DNA of 64,000 nucleotides, taken from positions 1 to 64,000 of the forward strand of contig JASANH010000153.1 in assembly GCA_030248295.1 (NCBI GenBank). Reading direction: 5' to 3'. Origin of the DNA: Mesodorylaimus sp. YZB2_4 (Eukaryota > Nematoda > Enoplea > Dorylaimida > Dorylaimidae). Below the pieces are notes generated by a model. It was not told where the DNA came from and ran no database searches. It saw only the letters and a list, made by a program, of their open reading frames with translations. Within the stretch, counting starts at the first letter, position 1; each line of letters starts with the position of its first letter. The translations under genes and the position numbers were made by a program. Shown piece after piece: positions 20,998 to 33,241 of the stretch.

Positions 20998-21838
20998 TAA
21001 TTGCTCAACGTCAACCGTTTTGACTATGTCGTATATATTCTCCATATGATGCTCCGGATCATGGATCGACTTTTTGCGCTTCAACCAAACGGATTGCGAC
21101 AGCTAGATGGAGCCGAGAAAGATCCATTAGATGGGCCCTATAAAGAAATAGAAAAGTTCAAACGATTCCAACTTTTTATGAAGGAAATCAGCAAAAATAG
21201 GGAAGATAAATCACTGCAATATAAATTTCCGCATCTGCCGGAAAGAAAATGGTGATCATGATTGGCCTACAATGTTTGGAAAAGATAAAATGTTAATTTT
21301 CAAAAAAAGAGATCTCCAGAAATTGATGATACCTCGAGTGTCAGAAACACAAAATTTATGGTAGGCCTCGAATTCTATAATCTTGAGTGATGTCAGGTCT
21401 TATCTACCTTATTTTTTGGAAAACTTTTATGGCTGTGTACGGAAAATTGTGTGAACCTTAGGTGTTTAACGACTGCGAAATCGAAGAATTCTGGAAGTCT
21501 GCATATCGATGGATTGATGACTGCCTGGCTCTTTACAAAGCAGAAGATATGACCCCGTACATGCATATATTTGCGGAGCACGTATGGCAATTACTCAACA
21601 GACACCGATCATTGCTACCGTTTTGTCAGGTAGTCCAAGAACATTCCAGCGATGTGAGCAAAACTGCTTACATGCGTGCAACGAATCATCCTCGCAAGGA
21701 GGAAGAAGCGTTAAAAACGTTTATCCAGTTTCATCTCAAAGAAATGATTGTCACAGGTCACATAAAAAACAGCCAAGCTGCTATCAGGCTTAGGGTGAAA
21801 CGCAGAATCTGTTTAGGAGGTGTAGGCACAGTCTATTA
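20998..21838 (+). pseudogene. Uncharacterised two-copy family, copy A (middle and C-terminal part)
   Basis: Two exon-like blocks. Block 1 (20998-21251) encodes the landmark YVVYILHMMLRIMDRLFAL followed by a charged helical stretch. Block 2 (21462-21838) encodes NDCEIEEFWKSAYRWIDDCL, then a TPYMHIFAEHVWQLLNRH core and a charged tail. Both junctions carry GT and AG words, but joining 21251 to 21462 puts block 2 out of phase, so an exon is missing or the copy is broken. Block 1 resembles 45963-46176 (VDILHMFLQITDRLFDLF), showing that this is a repeated family. The conserved Asp-Leu-His words are suggestive of a nuclease or transposase, but I cannot name the family; host gene fragments are possible. 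Confidence 0.45.
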
Positions 21839-21839
21839 A

Positions 21840-23737
21840 TTACTCTGAGCACTTATGTTAACTAATGTTTACCGTTCTGTGCTCATTTCAATATTACTTT
21901 AATTTTTCTTGAGTCGATGTTGTACTTACAATTTCATTTGTCAATTGTCGTCGACAGCTCGAACGAATTTGTGTACATACTATACGATAAACATTGATGA
22001 ATCTGGACTTATGCGTTAATACTTGCTTTGACACCATCAGAAAAAAATGCTTTGGGGCATAATTACTTTATATGGATATATTTGCATCAGCGTTACAGTA
22101 ATGCTTACAAATAAAGGCTGCAAAATCAATTTGGTTCACAAATAGTTTCCGGAGGACCATGCACAGTATGGGGTTTCGCAACCATCCGCGAAAAATTCGC
22201 AAATATGTTCTCATTGTTTGTCAATGAATGCTGCAATAACGCGTGTGCTGCAACTTGCTGCCTTGATGTTTAATAAAGAGGTGTCAACCTATCGAGCGGT
22301 CGGTGAGTATAAACGTTCACCAGTTCAAAAGCTGTGTGCCTGCATACTGTGCATACAGTAGTTCAAACTCGCAGTGATTGCAGTTTAAGGTTCTGGTTAT
22401 AAAATGTGTTCTGCTCGTTAGTGCCATTTCATGTCATGTCATATTTCGTCCAAAGCCAAGCACCATACAGCGCCCTAGAGAACTAGGAAATACATATTTG
22501 ACAATCATTGTTCACCCAGGCATAAGTCAAACCTTCCCCTGTAAATGCGCGTCAAGCGTCACAGGCAGATGCCTGAACCGCTAGACCACAGACCGCGGCC
22601 TCTGTCATCTCTCCTAGAAAATTGACTTACGCAAGGCCGATTTATACTGACGACGGCGACGGCGCACATAGGGTGAATAAGCTTCCAGGTAAACTGTAGC
22701 GGTTTTGGTACCATCGAGGGTTTTTCTCGACGGCAACGGCGGAGTGTAAATAAACAAAAAGATTTGTCGGCGTGCAACTTTTTGGCGTCGCTGGGCGAAT
22801 CAATGTCGCGCCGTCGCGGCGAAATCGGAGAAATGGCGAACTTTTCTCCGGTTTCGTCATCGATGTTTGAATAATTCATTTTAAGTTATTCGAACATCGA
22901 AAATTCTTATCTTTTGGATTTAAGGGCTTTATTACGAGATTCGGAGATTATGAATATCGGAGATTACGAATTTCACTATTAAAAATTTTTTTAGGTTACG
23001 TGAGTAAAACAACTTTCACATTACTCAGGACAGCACTTTCAATTTCACGATCTCCTGCTTTAGGCTGGAATTTTGACGAATATGCAGCTTCGCTCGACTT
23101 TCTTGCAGCAATGGGGCACAGGCAAGTTTCTAAATGCAGGGATGTACAAGTTTGCATGCCTGGCACTTTCGACCTGATGCATGGAGTTTATGCTGACGAA
23201 TATTAGTGGCTTCTCTTTAAAAGTGAAAAAGGATTTGCTAATTCCTCGCAAAAATGAGTTTTAATAGCCTCTAATGCAGATGTTTTTCGCATCTTTGAAT
23301 TATCTGGCAGTCATCAAAAGCTAAAGAGATAGGCCAAGGAGCTAGGATATAACACACGCTTGAAATGGTGAACGCTCAGGAGGAATCTCTGAAGACATTA
23401 TTTTAACGTTACACAACTCGGGAAAACATTTTTGTCAGTCGCACTAGTAAGGGTCAGGCTTACAATTAGAGTCATAGTTCTTGTCGTCAGTTTATCAGTT
23501 ATATCGTCTGTTTTTTTGCCTTAGAACAGTGATATGCGAGTTTGGGTGCGAAAATTATAATGACAGCGATTTAAAGCCAATGTACGTAATTTATTACGAA
23601 TTGCTATCACAACTGCTCATGATCTACATAGTTAGCTCTATCGCTGACTCGGACATAAAGAAATCATATGCATGTGCTGGGCGGACAAACGTGGATAAGC
23701 CCCAGTGGTTTGTTGTGGATGGTTTTAGAAAAGAGGA
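21840..23737. other. No supported gene (1.9 kb)
   Basis: Two weak items only. A minus-strand tRNA-like stretch at about 22513-22604 has an A-box-like TGGTCTAGCGGTTCAGG and GCCTGTGACGC but no good B box. A CpG-rich block starts at about 22629 with AGGCCGATTTATACTGACGACGGCGACGG, which resembles the end of a small DNA transposon, but no matching second end was found. An ORF at 23481-23756 is not recognisable. Confidence 0.35.
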
Positions 23738-24480
23738 GCTTAGGGGCCATCCATAAAGGACGTCCAACAAAAAAGTCGTTTTTTTGACCCCCCTCCCCTT
23801 ATCCACCTTCCATCTATTTCGCCCTGACCCCCTAAAAATGGACGTTCACCTTAGCGGACCCCACCCCCTTAAATGCAAATATTCATTCTAAAAAAGCATT
23901 TCTTGCAGCATCGACCGATCTGCCAAAATGATGAGGATTGGTCTTCAGTCTGATTCGAGTGCCACATCTGCTGAATTGGCAACTAAAAGTTTTCGCGCAC
24001 TTTCTGCTTGGAATTAAAAATGTCTACCATACTACATGTACCTGAAAAATCAAAATTTTTTTAAAAAATTTGTATTGAATCCCGCTTAGGTGCAGGTTAG
24101 TTCTTCTGAGTTTTTTGGAGTGGTCATAGACAGTATCAGCGACAAAAACCAGTGCGGGCTAGTGAGGGCGTAGTGCCAAACACGTCGCCAGCATTGTAGT
24201 ATCTTATTTCTTGAATCAAATCAGCCACATCGAGATCGGGATCCACGCTGAAGGCCGGATCAGTCGATGCTGGCAGCTCAGCATCGTCTCTGACATCTTG
24301 GTGACGGAACAAATAAATGTAAGTTCTGGCGCCAGTGGACCATGGCGAGTTGGGGGGAGTGATCGATCCCCCTGGCTGGGAAGGGTCAGCCGTCGGGTTG
24401 ATGTTTCAGCGGCAGGTATACTCGCAAAACTCGCCAAGTCAGAGTATGTCCAGCTGACTTCCTCTCCTACACCTGCGGGG
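23738..24480 (+). mobile_element. Longer copy of the GGCCATCC-type MITE
   Basis: It begins AGGGGCCATCCATAAAGGACGTCC followed by a CCCCCCTCCCC block and shares with 17599-17910 the segments around GGATTGGTCTTCAGTCTGATTCG and GTCAGCCGTCGGGTTGATG. Between them it carries about 420 bases absent from the short copy. No transposase is present. Confidence 0.5.
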
Positions 24481-24542
24481 CTTTATCACAGAAGGCACCT
24501 GATTTGAGCGACAAAAAACACCGGCAGCACCACTAAAATTGT

Positions 24543-26388
24543 TTATCCGCCCTTATCAACATCTGGGGGGGGGTCGCCTTGTTGACCGCCCCCACGCTGG
24601 TGACCACTATCCGGACGCTGGACTAAGGAAATAATTAGAGGGATTCCTGGATGCATAACCATTGGATGTCCTGTCGGATTCGCAGATAGTGCCATCTGGC
24701 CATCCACCATAGTTGATGCCATGTTGACCCAGTAAGGATTGCCATTCACATCGTACAACAATGTTGGTCGTTGATAAAACAATGCGTTTGAGTAGGTCGT
24801 ACCAATTGGGATTGCCGATGGAATCGAAGCCCCAATCGTAGCTGTCGCCATTGTGGTAGCCTGTTGGCTCGATTTGCCACGCGTTTCCGCATCACGCAGA
24901 AGTGGTGGAATCGGAAATGGGAACGTGATGACTGGATACTCTAGAAAACCAGTTTGTGAAGGAGCCTAGACTTTACCTCTAAACACCAGTCGCACTCGAT
25001 GCTGTTCCATAGCTTCTCGGGTGTGATGGTAGTGCCTGATCATATCTTCCTGGTATCCCTCTGGATCGTCACGTCGCTTTTAAAGCACCATCTTTCGTTC
25101 CTCCTGCGTGAAGAAGTCAAGGAACCAATTATCCCAGTCGGTGAAACTAGGATAAATCGGCAAAGACGGTCTCTTCTGTTCCTCTAGCTTCTGCGGTTCT
25201 ATCAACTTCGCGAATCATTGCTTCATTTGCTGCACTGTTGCATCACTTTCCGCCGCTTCTAAATTCCTGCACGCACGAGTAAATGGTGGTAGCGGTGGGT
25301 CTGGGTCACTTGATAGGTCCTGATAGTCTTGACCAGTACCTCCCATCTGTCCTTCTTGATTGGCGCTCAGCGTCTTCCAGACATCGACAACGTCTTGAAC
25401 TAAGTTTGATAATTTGTCTTGCAGACCGCCCAGTGTGTTATGACCTGACAGCTGCAAATTCTGCGGGGCCAGTGTGCCATTCGCACCCAGCCTCGTCGAA
25501 CTAGAAATCTGATCGACAGCAGGCGATACTTGCAGGTTCGCCCTACCGCGATGATCACCGCCTTGGCCAGTGTTATAACCAACCCCATCAGGCGTGACAT
25601 TAGTCAGCCGGTAGAAATATCCGGTCCACCATTGCTGAATCGGGTCCCATATGGACCCGTAACGTGCGTAAGCTGAAATGGTGAATGCACATAACATTTG
25701 CTAAAGGCAAATTCACCCTCTCTTTGCGAAATGCTCTCGAGCAGCATCTCTGAGCCACTCTACTGTCGGAATGACCAGCTCGCTTTTCTTGAACGAGCCC
25801 GCTGGTGGGCCACCATTGATCAGCCAATAATACGCAATCGCATATTGATACAACTCGCGACGCAGGATATCTAGCAAATCAGACTTGTTCCGTTTTGTCC
25901 AGCTAGCCCCGAGGCCACACCTCAGACCAGCCTGAGCTGCCGAGATCGCTGAGACCACTGTCGAGATGACATGCAAGAACGCTCCCTTTATTGATCGATG
26001 ATGCTGCATCGCTGGTTGTGCCTGAACCCAAACGCTACAGATGGTCCACCTCGGCAGCTCGGTCGTCTATCAGTTGTTGTTGTGTCGCCATTTTCTGTAC
26101 TGGCAATTTGGTGCCAGCCGGCGGCAATTTTCGCTCGTCCATCACTCGTCGTTCGCCTTGAGCAGATATCGCCTCTACCGCCTCTTATACGGATGTGTTA
26201 GCGGAAACATTCCACCCCTTTATTGCTTCGACGGCTGCATTCCACCGCCGTACGCGTGTCCACTCAACAGACACGCTAATCAATAAAAATACATCACGTA
26301 CCAGGGTACCAGGTCGTATCTCCGACCTAACACGTGGATGGCGCGTTGCCAAACGAAAAACACAGAAATTGCCTTCGACGAAAACCAA
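24543..26388 (-). pseudogene. Unrecognised GC-rich coding block with a 44-base intron
   Basis: Several minus-strand frames line up. A segment at 26390-26070 carries KLPVQKMATQQQLIDDRAAE. The frame 26009-25713 (98 codons) has a hydrophobic Ala/Ser-rich start and NGGPPAGSFKKSELVIPTVE. A 44-45-base GTGAAT...TTTCAG intron at about 25672-25717 leads to 25697-25215, with WDPIQQWWTGYFYRLTNVTPDG and a helical QDKLSNLVQDVVDVW. The same frame continues past two stops (TGA at 25215-25217, then TAA) with PSFTDWDNWFLDFF and EGYQEDMIRHYHHTREAMEQ. The last frame, 24851-24543, ends in a Gly/Gln/Pro-rich tail. Composition is far more GC-rich than the surroundings. The layout resembles a structural or scaffold protein, but no family is recognised. 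Confidence 0.4.
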
Positions 26389-28765
26389 TCAATCGATAAT
26401 AAAACCAGCCCGCGTGTTGTCTAAAGATTATGGTTCAGAGTGCACGTGCACGTCGGACGTCGACAGATCAGCGATCGAATTTCTGTATTCAATCCCTCTA
26501 CCTCGATCGACACGCTTTACCACTCCTGAATTGCGTTGGTAAGCTAACTCAATCGTGGGTGTTCGTGATGCCAGTGAAATCCTTTGGCCTATCCCAGGAC
26601 AAACTAGGACAAGCCATTGGACGGCCTCAGCCACAGGAACGAACCCACGTGTATTTTTTATTCGTCAACCACACACAAGGCCGTTTAGGCTCACAATTCA
26701 GGGGGCGGCCGCACGTGTCGATCCTGACGGAGGTTCTGATCGTCCTGAGCCCGAATTGCATTAAGTGCAATTCAGACCAGGAACTCGATACCAGTCACCA
26801 CCCAATTCCTGCAAACGAAACCAGTCACTCGGCCTCGAGCTCGCTCTTGGCCTCGTGCCTGGCCCTGACCTGGGAGAAGCAGACCAGTTCTCTAAACCAG
26901 TGCACTAATAGGTGCAGATAAGGTATCCACGCCTATTACAGATTGCCCAGAAATCGCCTGCAAAGGCCGTGTCGTAAATTGCCCTTACAGTAAGTAGGTC
27001 CCTCATATTAAGGGCAATGCTTTTCTCCGAGAACCGCTGATCGTAGCTGGTAACATATGTACCCAATACTATAATTAGACGCCCACATCTGCGGTGCGGC
27101 AATATTCCTCCTGGGCCAATGCGGACCCATAAAAAATTAAAATTACAGTTGCTAATATTGCACGCCTGCTGATGGAATAGTACTTCACAAAAACGGACAC
27201 CAGTGCACATGGGCCTTTCGGAGTTCAAAACATGAAAACAGGCTAAAGATTTCATGGACCACGTCCGTGAACCTAGCGTTGATACAGTTAACTGAAACTG
27301 TAACTGAATCTATCAGTTAACTGAATCTTGTTAATTCAGTTAACTGTATCTGGAACTCTTCGCCAAAACCGAATTTAACTGTAACTGAATCTTTCAAGAA
27401 TCAGTTAAATTCAGTTTTCGAACTACTGCGTTTTTTTGAATTAGTGATCTGTTTGCGGATGTTCGTGCAGATCTTAAAGAGAAACGAAACGCAGCTAGAG
27501 ATATTACTAGTTTGAATTATCTTGATCGCGGGTTGGAGGCATATTTTGTCATCCTTAAAAGCCCTAAGTAAACATAGAAAATGGATCCATCCGAATTTCG
27601 GTCCAATTATAGAGAAAACTTGCCACATCTTTGCAATATTGAAGTGCTTTATCCTGCTAGGTAGCGCCAAGTGAAAGAGTTTAGCGGGGCCCATGTTGGA
27701 AAGTGGTCGACATAATTAAGTTTAAATAAAAATATTTCAAAGAAAAATTCTTCAATCTCGATAATTTTTTTAAAAACATTTTTCGCTGTATGTAATTAAT
27801 CTAAAGTTTTAGAAATACATAATACACCGTAATTCATGCTGAAAACCCTTCGTCGAAAATTTTGTGGCGATAAAAATATGCCTTGGGTAGTTCACTCGGC
27901 TACTGTAGTGTTCTCTGATATGCCCATTAAAATTCCTGCATTTGCGCGGAGAAAACAAGCCATAAGTTGACACATCTGATACCCTCCTCTTGAAATGGCG
28001 AAATAGGCGAGGGCTTCTCATTCAAATCTTCACTAACAAAAACTTGGGGTGGGCTAACCACATAGAGCGCTTCAATCATTCTTCTTGAACTAAAAGGTAG
28101 GGCTGACCTACTAGGGCTAAACATACAGTCCCCTCACCGGAAATGAAGAAATTGGTCAGGGCACCCTATTCAACATGCATTCTTAGCAATGACAGCAAGT
28201 ACTGCGAGCACCTCTGTTCTGTCTGATCTTATTTAGCCGCTCGACACAAGGCTTCTCGCCCCTGAAGGCCTTTTGCCTCCTAGAATAAGAAATTCTTATG
28301 TTGACCTTGCTTGTGGAACAATTTGAGGCTGTTTATAGTTTTTTTTCAAACCCAACTATTAGCTAAACATTTATGTCTTTTGTTTGTGCAAAGATGCGCC
28401 AAATTTGCTTCTTTTGCTGCCATCGTATACAGCAGCGGACTTGCCTTTTTACCACTCGCCTCTTTTTTTTGCTGAAATCGGATTTATCATGTCATCGTTT
28501 AATTCTCATGAGCGCCGACTTTTAATTTACATAATTGTGAGTTCTTTCACGCATAGTTTTCGGCAGACCTGTTGTCAAAATATTTGATAACCCTAGAGCA
28601 TCTTGCCTGGAAGCATTTTGTACATCGCTGATTCAAAGTACCATATGCTGGCATCATTGTACAGTATTCCAGGCGCCTGCTGAATTTTCATTGCCACGAC
28701 TAATACAAGGCAAACGTACCTATCTATTTGATCACGTTTGATGCCAGCCACACACTAAAAAACAA
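26389..28765. other. No supported gene (2.4 kb)
   Basis: The GC-rich composition extends to about 26920 with a 163-codon plus-strand frame (26430-26921) that shows no domain and lies opposite the coding block trend. AT-rich sequence follows. The only structured item is the AACTG repeat at 27280-27420. Confidence 0.4.
27280..27420. repeat. CAGTTAACTGAATC short-repeat cluster
   Basis: The words CAGTTAACTGAA, AACTGTAACTGAATC and ATTCAGTTAACTG recur about ten times in 140 bases. The core CAGTTAACTG is its own reverse complement, so the stretch can pair with itself in many ways. Confidence 0.75.
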
Positions 28766-29780
28766 GCCAACCACACGAGTAATCTCAGGCGCGGGGTTTC
28801 ACGTTCCGTTGGAGGCTTTTGTTTTTCAGATGTTTAGACGATGGTGTATGGTGGTCACCCAATTTTCTCAGTTGATTCATCTATGTAGGTGCATGCGGTC
28901 TTTCGGGCCAAACTAGTTTGTTACAAAGACGAAAAACGGTCTTAACATTTCCAAAAAAGTCTCTTATGATGACAGACTCAAAACTTTTAGACCAGCCAAT
29001 GCGCACAGTGAATAACCAGGGCTTAGGATGGCTGGTCTACTCGGCACCACGAAGAAAGGGCCTGGCATGCTGCGCATAGTGTGTAATCACTCGCACACAG
29101 ATGCTTGCCGATGTCAGCATCAAATCCAACATGCTTGTTTGCTGCGTACTGCTGCTGTTTGGAGTCCTTAAAGGATACCAGCTGTGGTATTCCACACGAG
29201 CAACCTGACTATGCTAAAGCTCTAGCGCTGCGAGTGAAGTAGTATGGCTTCCTGTAATGCCTAAGCCTCGAGAGACACTTCCAACCATCTTTCCTCCCCT
29301 TCTTCCAACTTCACAGTATGTTCATACTCATGTTTTACCGCATCAGCAATGTAGCGGGATATATCCGTACGTATCTATTTTCTTTGGGAATGTATTCGCC
29401 CGTTGCCTGGTACCGCGTGTACATTCCCAAAGAAAACAGATAATACGATATGGAAAAATAAACAAAATGATTTACCAAGCTGGGAGTCGAACACTTGCCA
29501 GTAGTGCACACCCAGCCCGAGAGGCAGACACTCCTGGCCCACTACGTAGACCACGAGCTGGATCTTTCAGTTACCCTCTGCTCGTTGCTCGCGATCAGCT
29601 GTGCTGCTGATATTCATGAAGAAAAAGAAAGGTCAGCCTCTGCTTGAGTGTGTTTCCTAATCGACCATGGTTGCGTTTTTCAGTGGCCGAGTAGACTAGC
29701 CATCCTAAGCCATGGTTATCCGCTGTGTGCATTGGTTGGTCTAAAAGTTTTGAGTCTGTCATCATAACAGACTTTTTTGG
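28766..29780 (+). mobile_element. Inverted-repeat DNA element, copy 1
   Basis: Inverted ends of about 90 bases are present: 28951-29046 (CCAAAAAAGTCTCTTATGATG...GGATGGCTGGTCTACTCGGC) pairs with 29683-29780 (GCCGAGTAGACTAGCCATCC...GACTTTTTTGG). Homology to the 52.3-kb copy reaches further left, to about 28776 (GGCGCGGG), so the element may be longer than the clear inverted ends. The inside holds TGTGTAATCAC words, a minus-strand tRNA-like unit and, at 29363-29445, a smaller hairpin (TATCTATTTTCTTTGGGAATGT with ACATTCCCAAAGAAAACAGATA). No transposase is encoded; it is a non-autonomous element. Confidence 0.65.
29473..29562 (-). repeat. tRNA-like unit inside the inverted-repeat element, copy 1
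   Basis: On the minus strand the order is an A-box-like CGTGGTCTACGTAGTGGG, an anticodon-arm-like TGTCTGCCTCTCGGGC, then a B box GTTCGACTCCCAGC. The same unit occurs at 52861-52950, so it was part of the element before it spread. It probably derives from a tRNA-derived SINE captured by the element. Confidence 0.45.
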
Positions 29781-31889
29781 AAATAATAGCCATGCCTACT
29801 GTTGCGCCAACAGAAAACTTGAAGAGGAGGTTTTTTCTTCCCTGTGGTGCGAGAATTTTAAAAAGCTTCGCCTTTTGAAAAATATTTCGTCAAGCATATG
29901 GCTTTTCGAAGACATATTAGAGTGCAGCAAAACTCTTTTCTTGGAAATTAGAGAAACTGATTGGAAGGAATTTAGGCAATCGCTAGTGGCGCATTACCAA
30001 CAAGATCAAACGGGCTTTTCAATTTCGGCTCGATAAGAACGCCATCGCTTAGCCTATACCTTCGAAGTGACCTGAAGTGGTTCCTCTTCATCTGTTAGAA
30101 TTCGCGAAAATGAAAGGTCTTCATTTTCATCGAACGAGCAATTCTTGTTTTGACCCGATGTAGGCCAGACAGTAAACCAGGTAATCATTATACAACATCG
30201 CTCATTATCTCATCATTATATCCAGTCTGGCTCCGATTTCGAAAAAAAGAGGTAAGTACTGTATTCTGGGCTCTATTTGATGGGATTTGCTCGGCTGTAA
30301 AGAAGGGCTCCACGTTTATTGCTCGACCACATTCCAAAGGCGTGTATGCTGATTTAGAGGCTGTTTAAGAAAGATCAGACCATCTGATCATCAAATTTTG
30401 CCAATAAAATTTTTAATCATATGTCTAGTTTTTTTAATTTTTTCATGATTTTCTGCCCTCACGAAGTAAATGTTTTAGTTGTTCAATCAGGAGCAAGTCC
30501 TTCTTCTGGTCAGTATTGGGAAAAATTGGAAACCGTATCAACATGAGACGATATGGGATGAACTATCTCACGATCAGTGCAATGCCACCTTGTGGGAAAT
30601 CGGGAGTCGCAAATTGGTGAAATTTGGTTTTTTACTCCATTGTTTGTGCTTCTGCTTAAGTTGCTTTACCATTTCACTATTTCTTTTGAAAGAAATCTTA
30701 ATGTTTGTCAGCTTTTGAGCATGTGATAATAAAATCACTTGAGGTTTTTTGAATGACATCATAGTAGGACCTCTTCTCAAAGGAAGCAGCGAAATTATCA
30801 CGACTGGTTGTTTTCTCGATAAGACATGCTAAGATCCTTATGTGCCTTGGCCAGTTCTTGACATCTTCCTAACAAGATCCAGTTACGCTCTCATCACGAC
30901 TTGGCAAGAAGATTTCTACAGATCTTGCCTAAAAACACAAAATCGGGCAGTGTGGGGTATGTACTGAATCGAGTATGGAGGGATCTAAGGTGAGATCCAA
31001 GCACACTTACCAAAGAAGAAGGGCACCGACATCGTGCACGGGAGCGGGTCGAATTACAGGTTTTTACTAGGAAGCGGGCACAGGATAAGTAGAGGGCGAG
31101 CTGGAGCGAGGGCCGCTCGTAAGAGGTTCTTCGTCAACCCATTGACGGGCCGCTTTGTCTGTGAACAAGCGGGAACGGCATTTCATGATGACGCAGAATG
31201 ACTTAAAATTTTTAATTGCTTGAACGTCTTCAGATTTGAAACTTTGTAGTGATAATCGGCTGACTCACTGATTGATTGTATGGCAACACGGCTCACAGTT
31301 GTGCTATTGTACAATAGCTTTCTCCTGTTATGAATTACTCTGTTTTACAGAAATAGCATTGCTAAGATAGCTAAATACGCATTTCTCAATTTCACTCACA
31401 CACCATACACAACACAATGATGTTAAGCTTGGGATACGCTTAGGACACGTGATGTAAGATACGCTTAGAAATACATTGCGACAACAGTGAGAGGTCCAAA
31501 CTGCAGCTGACGTCACTGTTTTACCGTTTTCAATTTCAGTTTTTCATTCTGGAAAGTGACACAAGAAAACAACCTCAAACAACAAGCAACCTTGAATCTC
31601 CCATGCATATTTTAGCATGTCAGTAAATGCGTGCAGCAACAAGGGTGCATTGCAGGGACCATGGCTACAGCGTAAAAAAATTAGCTTATGAAGAAGAAGC
31701 AACGTTAGTGGCAATATCTCAACGATAGTAATCCCAGTTCTAACGAGCATCGAGGCACGTCGTATCATCGATCGAGTGCGACAGCAAAATCCACCCAAGG
31801 CGATCAAACCGTGGGTTGACGCTGATCAAACTAAATCAAGGCGGTCCTTGCGATCTGGCTCCTGTCCAGCGTCAGCGGCATGCAACGTC
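29781..31889. other. No supported gene (2.1 kb)
   Basis: A 103-codon frame at 29725-30036 starts inside the element and includes LRLLKNISSSIWLFEDILE; it has no recognised domain. Other frames are short. A hydrophobic 79-codon frame at 30479-30718 is AT-rich and probably chance. Confidence 0.4.
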
Positions 31890-32050
31890 TATCCTCCCAT
31901 GAATTGTTCTCGACTGTACCAGATCGTGGACTACGCCTTGCGCCGCTGCTGATGGGCCGCGATCGCTATCAAGCAATTATGCGATGTATGTGATTTGATG
32001 AAAAGGCAAAACGCGACAAAAAGGTCGTTTTCGCGCTATTTTGGAATGCA
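31890..32050 (+). pseudogene. piggyBac-like transposase fragment
   Basis: The frame at about 31938-32040 reads RLAPLLMGRDRYQAIMRC, then a stop, then FDEKAKRDKK. This matches the conserved piece of piggyBac-family transposases in which P-x-M-[SG]-R-[DN]-R-[FY]-x-x-I is followed within a few residues by a [RH]-F-[DN]-[DE] turn and a basic stretch. The expected Arg before F is replaced by the stop codon TGA (CGA to TGA). No catalytic Asp region was found, so only a short fragment survives. piggyBac elements insert at TTAA, like the palindromic element at 60325-62654, but nothing shows the two belong together. Confidence 0.45.
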
Positions 32051-33129
32051 AGTGACATTTCTGATACATTCAATTTATCCATAACTCATTCTGTGTTTCA
32101 CTTTTGAGATTTTTAATAACTTCGTTGAGAACTGTGCATCCAAGTTTGTCCTCAAGAAATCGATGACGGTTGATGAGACTATGGCCAACAGTCGGTGTTA
32201 TTGCTTATTTATCATGTCCGTATATGTAAAGCGAAGGTAAGAGATATAGCAAGTGCAATATAAAAAACAAATGTTGAACTTTGATTTTTTGAGCCTTGCG
32301 AATATGGCATCTTAATCTGGTGCCTTTGCGACGTTGATACGATATATTTGTGCGATGCTGGGGTTTTCTCACGGAAAGAAAACGGCTGCTGACAACGAGA
32401 CGGCAACTGCTGATGGATTATTAGGAAAAAAGTATGTTGATTGCCTTGCTTGTCGGGAATAGCTCTCAATTTCAATTACTTCCGTTTTCAGGTGGTGCAA
32501 ACGCTGATGGCCCCGTTTCAGGGCAATGGACGTACGCTTTGAACCCATAATTTCTTTACCTCGGTCGAGTTGGGTGGAGCCAATTTTCTTCAGCATGACT
32601 TTGTTGTAAAACCTTCTTTTTGCTTTTTCAAAATTAAACATCGTCTAATTCTGCTTATTTTACATTCGATTGGCGCTCTGTGTACTGCAGGGATCCCCAT
32701 ATATGGAAAGTAGCATGTAAAGTGATCCGCTAGTGACCTCTCCTGCCTTAATAAAGTATTTCCGCTCCATCGCGTTTTGCCCCATGACTGACGCCCTGTG
32801 CCCCCTGAGGCCATATTCCAGAAGCGTTTTACAGCAAGATTCAGCAATGTGACTGGGTTCTAGTGAGGTGCCGCGTTTGCTAGTACAGGAATGATTACAG
32901 TCACAAAATCGTAGTCACCGAACCGGAGAACAAGGTCAGTAGGCCAAAAGCTATTCCATAAAAATTTGTCCATAGGAAAGTCCAGTCAACTACGGTACCG
33001 AAGGTGACTTGGAAAAATCTTCAGGTGCTCTCGATTTCTAGTAAGGCTTAGTTTCTACTAAACTGTTATCCAGTACGGTCTGTCGTGGCTTTCACGCAAG
33101 TTGGGACAGTGTTTTTATAAATATTGGGT
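32051..33129. other. No supported gene (1.1 kb)
   Basis: Short frames only. No continuation of the piggyBac-like fragment was found. Confidence 0.4.
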
Positions 33130-33241
33130 GTAGGTCACTGTGCAGAAAAGTTATTAGTCACTGGGTTATCAGTCACGGGGTTATTAGTCACTGGGTTATT
33201 AGTCACTGGATTATTAGTCACTGGGTTATTAGTCACAGATC
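33130..33241 (+). repeat. 15-bp minisatellite
   Basis: About six to seven units of TTATTAGTCACTGGG (variants TTATCAGTCACGGGG and TTATTAGTCACTGGA). The unit length is a multiple of three, so it creates a false repeated peptide VTGLL in the frame at 33124-33471. After the repeat that frame continues for about 75 codons (KYFEEVYTTNFSWVAARCG, then NVFWYDDNPTPNLKLSG), which looks protein-like but is unrecognised. Confidence 0.85.

Noticed and set aside
22513..22604. Minus-strand tRNA or SINE
   Set aside because: The A-box half is good but no acceptable B box follows at the right distance.
28300..28590. Homology to 55665-55830
   Set aside because: A few shared AT-rich words only; not enough to call a repeat without alignment.
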